Positions 62,976 to 64,000 of a stretch of 64,000 bases of DNA are shown one piece after another. The position numbers were made by a program, and so were the translations under genes. Source of the DNA: UBA8389 sp942493385 (lineage in GTDB: Bacteria > Bacteroidota > Bacteroidia > Bacteroidales > UBA1402); the NCBI GenBank assembly GCA_942493385.1, contig OW818699.1, positions 558,001 to 622,000 on the forward strand, read 5' to 3'. The notes under the pieces were generated by a model. The model searched no databases, was not told where the DNA came from, and worked only from the letters and a program-made list of their open reading frames with translations. Each line of letters starts with the position of its first letter. Positions within the stretch are counted from its first letter, which is position 1.

Positions 62976-64000
62976 ATGAAAGGACAGGATTTGAAACCGC
63001 ACATCGGAATTTTTGGCCGAAGAAATGTAGGCAAAAGTATGTTTATTAATGCTCTGACAGGCTCTGAAGTGGCTATTGTCTCTGAAATGGCAGGTACGAC
63101 CACCGATCCAGTCCGCAAATCCATGGAAATCTTCGGAATCGGCCCTGTGGTGCTCATTGATACGGCAGGCATTGACGATATCGGGATGTTGGGCGAAAAG
63201 CGGACAGCCAAAACGCTGGAAGTCATCAAGCAAATTGACTGTGCCTTGTTGCTATTTGCTGGGAATTCATTTGGTGCATTTGAGGAAGCGTTGGTTGAGC
63301 GGTTCATCGAATGGAACCTACCTTACTTGATCATTCATAATAAATCCGACGAAGAGCCTTTAAAATTACCCATTCCATCGATTGAATTCAGTGCTTTGAC
63401 TGGTGAAAATCTGGAAGGTGTATTGGAGGCATTGAAGAAAACGATTCCAACTACCGCATACCATCAACCATCACTTCTCAAGGGTATCATCAAACGCGGC
63501 GACATCGTCATGCTCATCACACCCATCGATTCCGAAGCTCCTGACGGTCGAATGATTCTTCCACAAGTGATGGCTATCCGTGATGTGCTGGATCAAGATG
63601 CTGTGAACATAGTAGTAAAGGAAACCGAAGCTGCCGAATTCCTCCATTCCACCGGAATAAAACCGGCATTGGTCCTCACCGACAGCCAAGCATTCGGCCT
63701 AGTTTCAAAAATTATTCCGATGGATGTGCCGCTCAGCAGTTTCAGTGTTGCATTTGCAAGAATGCGCGGACCCTTCGAAGATTATTTGACCGGCACGCAT
63801 CACATAGCCGAACTCAAGGACGGTGACAAGGTACTGATGTTGGAATCATGCACCCATCAGGTGAGCTGTGAAGATATCGGACGGCACAAACTGCCCAGGT
63901 GGCTGACTGCTTATACCCAGAAGAAGTTGGAGTTCGAAGTTGTTGCCGGTTTGACCGAAACCAAACATCCAATTCGTGACTATGCCATGATCATTCAGTG
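62976..64000 (+). CDS. hydF: [FeFe]-hydrogenase maturase HydF (truncated at window edge)
   Basis: A GTPase scaffold that delivers the H-cluster subsite to the hydrogenase. The open frame begins MKGQDLKPHIGIFGRRNVGKS and runs to the edge without a stop, 341 codons. P-loop GRRNVGKS is at 14-21, DTAG at about 63-66, NKSD at about 122-125. CTHQVSCEDIGRHK at 292-305 is the start of the iron-sulfur motif, C292 and H294, but the later HCXXC part lies beyond the window. Confidence 0.95.
   Translation, partial: MKGQDLKPHIGIFGRRNVGKSMFINALTGSEVAIVSEMAGTTTDPVRKSMEIFGIGPVVLIDTAGIDDIGMLGEKRTAKTLEVIKQIDCALLLFAGNSFGAFEEALVERFIEWNLPYLIIHNKSDEEPLKLPIPSIEFSALTGENLEGVLEALKKTIPTTAYHQPSLLKGIIKRGDIVMLITPIDSEAPDGRMILPQVMAIRDVLDQDAVNIVVKETEAAEFLHSTGIKPALVLTDSQAFGLVSKIIPMDVPLSSFSVAFARMRGPFEDYLTGTHHIAELKDGDKVLMLESCTHQVSCEDIGRHKLPRWLTAYTQKKLEFEVVAGLTETKHPIRDYAMIIQ

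Overview
The window is chromosomal DNA of a Bacteroidota bacterium, most likely an anaerobic member of the Bacteroidales. Four things point there. There is a complete type IX secretion / gliding core operon (porP-gldK-gldL-gldM-gldN). Several families are typical of Bacteroidales (DUF6089, DUF6242, DUF6057, DUF2795). Many start regions carry the Bacteroidota -7 element TAnnTTTG, several with TTTG or TTTT 19 bases upstream. The [FeFe]-hydrogenase maturases HydG and HydF suggest a fermentative, hydrogen-metabolising lifestyle. No species can be named from the sequence alone. I see no prophage, transposon, CRISPR array or rRNA.

Layout. 1-7.1 kb: a probable SecDF tail, an orphan OmpR-type response regulator, a candidate small RNA, then a leftward block prmC-recX-comF, an outer-membrane protein, and pyrE-SRPBCC-argH. 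7.2-16 kb: a rightward envelope block with ribD, a DUF6242 lipoprotein, DUF6089, uppS, bamA, two Skp/OmpH chaperones and murI. 16-19.3 kb: an RNA 2'-O-methyltransferase, a frameshifted SAM methyltransferase, a TlpA-like lipoprotein, tRNA-Pro and tRNA-Phe. 19.3-24 kb: a three-gene leftward operon of a chorismatase-like protein, a DUF6057 membrane protein and a lipoprotein with one CXXCH haem-c motif. 24-29.1 kb: topA, a gamma-carbonic anhydrase homologue and an Xaa-Pro aminopeptidase.

29.2-43.9 kb is the gene-expression core: rpsU, xer recombinase, hpf, tRNA-Tyr/Gly/Thr, tuf, tRNA-Trp, secE, nusG, rplKAJL, rpoB and rpoC. Directly after the rpoC terminator is a 50-codon gene for a double-glycine-leader peptide with its own -7 element and terminator. 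44.3-47.8 kb: a leftward mlaE-mlaF-xth-histidine kinase operon. 47.9-56.1 kb: lptB, manC and the type IX secretion operon. 56.2-64 kb: DUF2795, a cobalamin adenosyltransferase, an uncharacterised methyltransferase-like gene, a Trk/Ktr potassium system, an SPFH protein, hydG and the truncated hydF.

Much of the window builds or energises the cell envelope: BamA, Skp, UppS, MurI, LptB, MlaEF and type IX secretion. The least explained parts are the double-glycine peptide at 44.1 kb, the chorismatase/DUF6057/haem-lipoprotein operon, and the candidate small RNA near 1 kb. All functions are inferred from reading the sequence; no database search was run.
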